From Pseudomonadota bacterium (GTDB lineage Bacteria; Pseudomonadota; Alphaproteobacteria; Micavibrionales; Micavibrionaceae): a stretch of DNA of 9,650 nt. This document shows positions 6,824-9,650 of this stretch, piece by piece. Under the pieces are notes generated by a model. It searched no databases. It was not told the origin of the DNA and saw only the letters and a list, made by a program, of their open reading frames with translations. Location: contig JACQIJ010000182.1 of the NCBI GenBank assembly GCA_016198545.1, positions 1 through 9,650 of the forward strand. Reading direction: 5' to 3'. The position numbers were made by a program, and so were the translations under genes. The stretch's first letter is position 1, and the number at the start of each line of letters is the position of its first letter.

Positions 6824-7682
6824 CGTTCACTCCTCCAAGATCAAAATAGTCTATGCCTTTTTCCTTCAATGTCACGCAGGCCTGCCATAAAAGAAGGTTA
6901 TGCGCCGCCTGTTTTTTCCCATTTTCCGTCGTCCAGCCGATCTGGTAGGTGGCGCTTGTGCCGTGGCGGAATATCAGAACCGCCGCGACCGTCACGCCGT
7001 CCATCCGCGCCTGCCCTGCCAGAAAAGAGTCCTGCTGATGAAACTTCTCCGCCAGGGCGGCGGCAAGACGAAGGGATGGTCCCTCATATCCCTTTTTGCC
7101 CTTATCGCGTTGATAAATCCTTAACAGCCGAGCGATTTCGGCATTTTTCGTTTCCCATATGATTTCAAGGCCGCTTTTTTCACCTTTTCGCACCTTGTTA
7201 CGCCATGAAGAGCTCAAGGTTTTTAATATTACGTCAATATCGGCGCGAAGATCGAGCCACAGGGTCTGGTAGCCGGGCCGGCCAAGACGCTTCAGGCCCG
7301 ACCGAAGAAGCGCATTCCGCGCGGGATCTCCATCCGGGATTTCGGGAATGATGCGCCGCCGCCGCCCGATGCGCGGCGGCAATGCCTCATTGAAGGCGGA
7401 AAAAAACGCAGCCGCGTCGTCGGCGCTTCCGAATCCGGGAAGCCATAGCGGCCCGCGGTCGAGAATGACTGCATGCAGCAGATTGCCCAGTGCGCCGGAT
7501 TCAAGAATTTGGACGCATCCCGCCCGCCTGCCGCCGCGCGTTACGACCCCGCGCCGCGCGCGCATGCCGTTGAGCGCGCAAAAAACATCGCCGTAGACGG
7601 AAGATTGCAGAAGATTCGAGCGCGGACACAGGCGGAAAACTTCTTCCGCCGCATCTTTATCCCAGATGATTTCGCATTTCAT
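6744..7682 (-). CDS. FemAB-like / GNAT-fold acyltransferase (BioF2-like domain)
   Basis: A 312-residue predicted cytosolic protein of the FemAB-related GNAT superfamily. The best evidence is the C-terminal signature FDLGGVNDETAYGVKKFKEG (280-299), together with a basic segment SSSWRNKVRKGEKSGLEI (157-174) and the preceding HNLLLWQACVTLKEKGIDY. Known FemAB proteins add amino acids from aminoacyl-tRNA to peptidoglycan precursors; many relatives of unknown substrate exist in Gram-negative bacteria, some linked to polysaccharide or exosortase loci. Here the upstream gene makes a peptidoglycan precursor enzyme, which fits an envelope role but does not prove it. ATG 7682 is chosen because it lies 5 bp after the stop of the aminotransferase gene; the frame is open further upstream only as an arginine-rich shadow of that gene. 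No ribosome binding site is evident, so translational coupling is likely. Its 3' end overlaps the DUF3108 gene. Confidence 0.82.
   Translation of the reverse strand: MKCEIIWDKDAAEEVFRLCPRSNLLQSSVYGDVFCALNGMRARRGVVTRGGRRAGCVQILESGALGNLLHAVILDRGPLWLPGFGSADDAAAFFSAFNEALPPRIGRRRRIIPEIPDGDPARNALLRSGLKRLGRPGYQTLWLDLRADIDVILKTLSSSWRNKVRKGEKSGLEIIWETKNAEIARLLRIYQRDKGKKGYEGPSLRLAAALAEKFHQQDSFLAGQARMDGVTVAAVLIFRHGTSATYQIGWTTENGKKQAAHNLLLWQACVTLKEKGIDYFDLGGVNDETAYGVKKFKEGMGGALVTLAGHYI
6831..6836 (-). promoter_or_regulatory. Ribosome binding site of the DUF3108 gene, inside the FemAB-like gene
   Basis: GGAGGA on the minus strand, seven bases before ATG 6823. In the FemAB-like frame the same bases are part of the codons for LGGVND, a conserved family motif. 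The site decides the start of the DUF3108 gene in favour of the longer form. Confidence 0.7.
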
Positions 7683-7687
7683 TGTTT

Positions 7688-8875
7688 TCAGGCGGCTTTT
7701 TTCATGCCATAGCGGATGCCGGCTTTTTCCATGCGGGACAACGCTTCCTTCAGCCGCGCTTCGGGGACTGTCAGCGCGATGCGGAAGAAGCCTTCGCCGG
7801 CGGGTCCGTAGCCGAGGCCGGGCGCGGTGACGATGCCGCATTTTTCAAACAGCGCCTCGCAAAAGCCCGCGCTGTCCATGCCGGGCGGCACGGGAATCCA
7901 GAGATAGAACGTCGCCACGCCCGCGGTGAAATCCCATCCCAGATTTTGCAGGCCCGCGACAACAATATCGCGCCTTTGCGCATAGATTTTGTTCAGGCCC
8001 GCCGTCAGTTCATCGGATTTCGACAGCGCGACGGCTGCTGCGCGCTGGATGGCCTTGAACGCGCCCGAATCGGTGTTGCTCTTGACGAGGCCCAGCGCCT
8101 TCAGCGCGGCCGCGTTGCCAACGGCAAAGCCGACGCGCCAGCCGGTCATGTTGTACATTTTGCTAAGCGAGAAAAATTCGATGCAGATATCCTTCGCGTC
8201 CGCCTCCGACAGAAAGCTCGGCGCGCGGTAGCCGTCGAACGTCATTTCCGAATACGCGTTGTCGTGGCACAGCAGGATGTCGTATTTGCGGCAATAGGCG
8301 AGGGCTTCGCGGATGAATTTTTCATCGGCGAGCGCGCCCGTCGGGTTGTTCGGGTAGTTCAGGAACATGATTTTGGCCCGGCGCGCCGTTTCTTCCGGGA
8401 TCGCGCCGAAATCCGGCAGGAATCCGTTGCCGGCCTTCAGCGGCATGGCGTGAACGGTCCCGCCGCACAAAAGCGCGTAGTTCGCGTAAACCGGGTAGCC
8501 GGGGGATGGGCACAACACGACATCGCCCGGATCGACATAGGCGAGGATGATGTGCGCGATGCCTTCCTTCGATCCGATCAGGCCCAGGATTTCCGTGGCC
8601 GGGTCGGCTTCGACGCCGAAGCGGCTTTTCATCCATGCGGCGGCGGCCTTTCTGTAATCTATCGTGAAGCTGTAGGGCGAGTAATTGTGCGTAGCCGGGT
8701 CGGCGGCGGCTTCCTGCAGCGCTTTTACGACCGGCGCCGGGGTGGGAAGATCGGGGTCGCCGATGCCCAGATTGATGATATCCACGCCCTTTTCCTTCGC
8801 GGCGTCGATTTTGCGGTCCAGTTCCGCGAACAGGTAGGGGGGCAGCTTGCCGAGATTGACGGACGGTTTGGGCAT
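7688..8875 (-). CDS. dapL: LL-diaminopimelate aminotransferase (DapL-type, class I aminotransferase)
   Basis: A 395-residue PLP-dependent fold-type I aminotransferase. DapL converts tetrahydrodipicolinate directly to LL-diaminopimelate with glutamate as amino donor, a one-step route to peptidoglycan and lysine. Visible motifs are LGIGDPDLPTP (36-46), GSKEGIAHI (101-109), YPNNPTG (174-180), HDNAYSE (204-210), the PLP lysine Lys239 in SLSKMYNMTGWRVGF, and VKSNTDSGAFKAIQ (264-277), which is close to the archaeal/bacterial DapL2 group as opposed to the AlaC alanine transaminases. Substrate cannot be proven from sequence; an alanine or other aminotransferase remains possible. The start at 8875 is supported by AGGAGA (8881-8886). 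It lies 26 bp downstream of truA and 5 bp upstream of the FemAB-like gene, so it is probably part of one transcript. Confidence 0.82.
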   Translation of the reverse strand: MPKPSVNLGKLPPYLFAELDRKIDAAKEKGVDIINLGIGDPDLPTPAPVVKALQEAAADPATHNYSPYSFTIDYRKAAAAWMKSRFGVEADPATEILGLIGSKEGIAHIILAYVDPGDVVLCPSPGYPVYANYALLCGGTVHAMPLKAGNGFLPDFGAIPEETARRAKIMFLNYPNNPTGALADEKFIREALAYCRKYDILLCHDNAYSEMTFDGYRAPSFLSEADAKDICIEFFSLSKMYNMTGWRVGFAVGNAAALKALGLVKSNTDSGAFKAIQRAAAVALSKSDELTAGLNKIYAQRRDIVVAGLQNLGWDFTAGVATFYLWIPVPPGMDSAGFCEALFEKCGIVTAPGLGYGPAGEGFFRIALTVPEARLKEALSRMEKAGIRYGMKKAA

Positions 8876-8880
8876 GATAT

Positions 8881-8886
8881 TCTCCT
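8881..8886 (-). promoter_or_regulatory. Ribosome binding site for dapL
   Basis: AGGAGA on the minus strand, five bases before ATG 8875, within the 26-bp truA-dapL gap. The gap holds no promoter or terminator that I can recognise. Confidence 0.65.
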
Positions 8887-8901
8887 GTTTGCTTTTTTAC
8901 C

Positions 8902-9650
8902 CTAATAGTCGACTCGAATCAAATAAAGCCCTTCCGCCGGGGCGGTCGGGCCGCCCTTCGTGCGGTCGCGGGCTTCGAGCGCGGACCCGATATCTTCCGG
9001 CTTCCACTTTCCTTCGCCGACCAGCGACAGCGTTCCGGCCATGTTGCGAACCTGATGATGCAGGAAAGAGCGCGCCTGCGCATGCATCAGGATTTCCCGG
9101 CCGCCGTAATTATCATATTGTTTAGTTTCGATTTCAAACTTATCAAGCGTTTTGACCGGAGACTTCGCCTGACACTGCGAATCACGAAATGTGGTGAAAT
9201 CATGACTTCCCAGAAGATATCCCGCTGCCTTTTGCATCATCTGTACGTCCAATGTACGCCTGATATGCCATGCTAATCCATTGTCTATCGCAAGAGGCAC
9301 GGCCCGGTTTATGATCCTGTACGTATATAATTTGTTTTTTGCGGAAAACCGGGCGTGAAAATCAGGCGCGACTTCGCAGGCATCGATCACTGAAACCGGA
9401 AGCGGGCGCAAATGGGCGTTCAGGGCCTTGGCCAAATCGGCGCCCGGAAGAGAACGATTCCCGTAATCAAGATCGAAATGAGCGACCTGCCCCCGGGCGT
9501 GAACGCCAGCATCGGTGCGCCCGGCGACGTGCAGTGTCAGGCGTTGCTGGCAAAAAGCGAATATCGCATCTTCCACAGCTTGCTGCACGGACGACACGCC
9601 GTCTTCCTGCCGCTGCCACCCCGAGAAAGGCGCGCCATGATATTCGATTG
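8902..9650 (-). CDS. truA: tRNA pseudouridine synthase A, 5' end outside the window
   Basis: TruA isomerises uridines 38-40 in the anticodon arm of many tRNAs. 248 residues are visible; the frame runs off the window edge, and only a few N-terminal residues are likely missing because the first visible residues, IEYHGAPFSGWQRQ, match the family's opening strand. The catalytic aspartate is in GRTDAGVHARGQVAHFD (codon at 9511-9513). The C-terminal half has RSFLHHQVRNMAGTLSLVGEGKW and the closing APAEGLYLIRVDY, both typical. A GTG at 9597 could be misread as the start, but homology clearly continues upstream of it. The usual YDG of the opening motif is YHG here, a mild variation. It is the first visible gene of a co-directed set leading into dapL. 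Confidence 0.94.
   Translation of the reverse strand, partial: IEYHGAPFSGWQRQEDGVSSVQQAVEDAIFAFCQQRLTLHVAGRTDAGVHARGQVAHFDLDYGNRSLPGADLAKALNAHLRPLPVSVIDACEVAPDFHARFSAKNKLYTYRIINRAVPLAIDNGLAWHIRRTLDVQMMQKAAGYLLGSHDFTTFRDSQCQAKSPVKTLDKFEIETKQYDNYGGREILMHAQARSFLHHQVRNMAGTLSLVGEGKWKPEDIGSALEARDRTKGGPTAPAEGLYLIRVDY

Noticed and set aside
7682..8905. A long plus-strand open frame opposite dapL
   Set aside because: It is an Arg/Ala/Gly-rich antisense shadow; the dapL reading has every PLP-enzyme motif.
8902..9597. GTG at 9597 as the truA start
   Set aside because: Clear TruA homology (IEYHGAPFSGWQRQ) continues upstream to the window edge, so the gene is truncated by the window and not started there.

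Overview
The window reads as ordinary chromosome of an alphaproteobacterium, probably a little-studied or uncultured lineage. The reasons are sequence character (an alphaproteobacterial type of ParC and RecO, the recO-parC adjacency, a DUF3108 protein with its usual two cysteines), moderately high GC and dense, overlapping genes. No phage, transposon, CRISPR, rRNA or tRNA sequence was seen.

Layout. A histidine-phosphatase gene (8-634, minus) is divergent from recO (682-1455, plus), separated by 47 bp. recO overlaps parC (1439-3700, plus) by 17 bp. parC is convergent, with a 16-bp gap, with a long minus-strand block that fills the rest of the window. Read in its own direction the block is: truA (5' end cut by the window edge), an LL-diaminopimelate aminotransferase (dapL), a FemAB-like acyltransferase, a secreted DUF3108 protein, then a 72-bp regulatory gap, then a two-gene ABC exporter/importer of the SbmA/BacA-YddA (peroxisomal ABCD-like) kind, made of a separate membrane subunit and a separate ATPase.

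How the genes fit together. RecO (recombinational repair) and ParC (decatenation) are DNA-maintenance genes. TruA is a tRNA modification enzyme. DapL makes the diaminopimelate used for peptidoglycan and lysine; the next gene, 5 bp on, is a FemAB-fold aminoacyltransferase-like protein, the family that adds residues to peptidoglycan peptides; the next overlaps it and encodes an exported DUF3108 protein. This suggests, by context only, a cell-envelope group. The ABC pair has its own promoter-like sequence and so is probably a separate, regulated unit.

The points most worth a second look are the regulatory gap at 5813-5884 (promoter plus two dyads), the split ABC transporter joined through a proline-rich linker with a Cys-His tail on the ATPase, the probable leaderless recO message, and the 80-bp overlap in which the ribosome binding site of one gene is written inside the conserved motif of another. 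I did not find clear evidence for a wholly new biological system.
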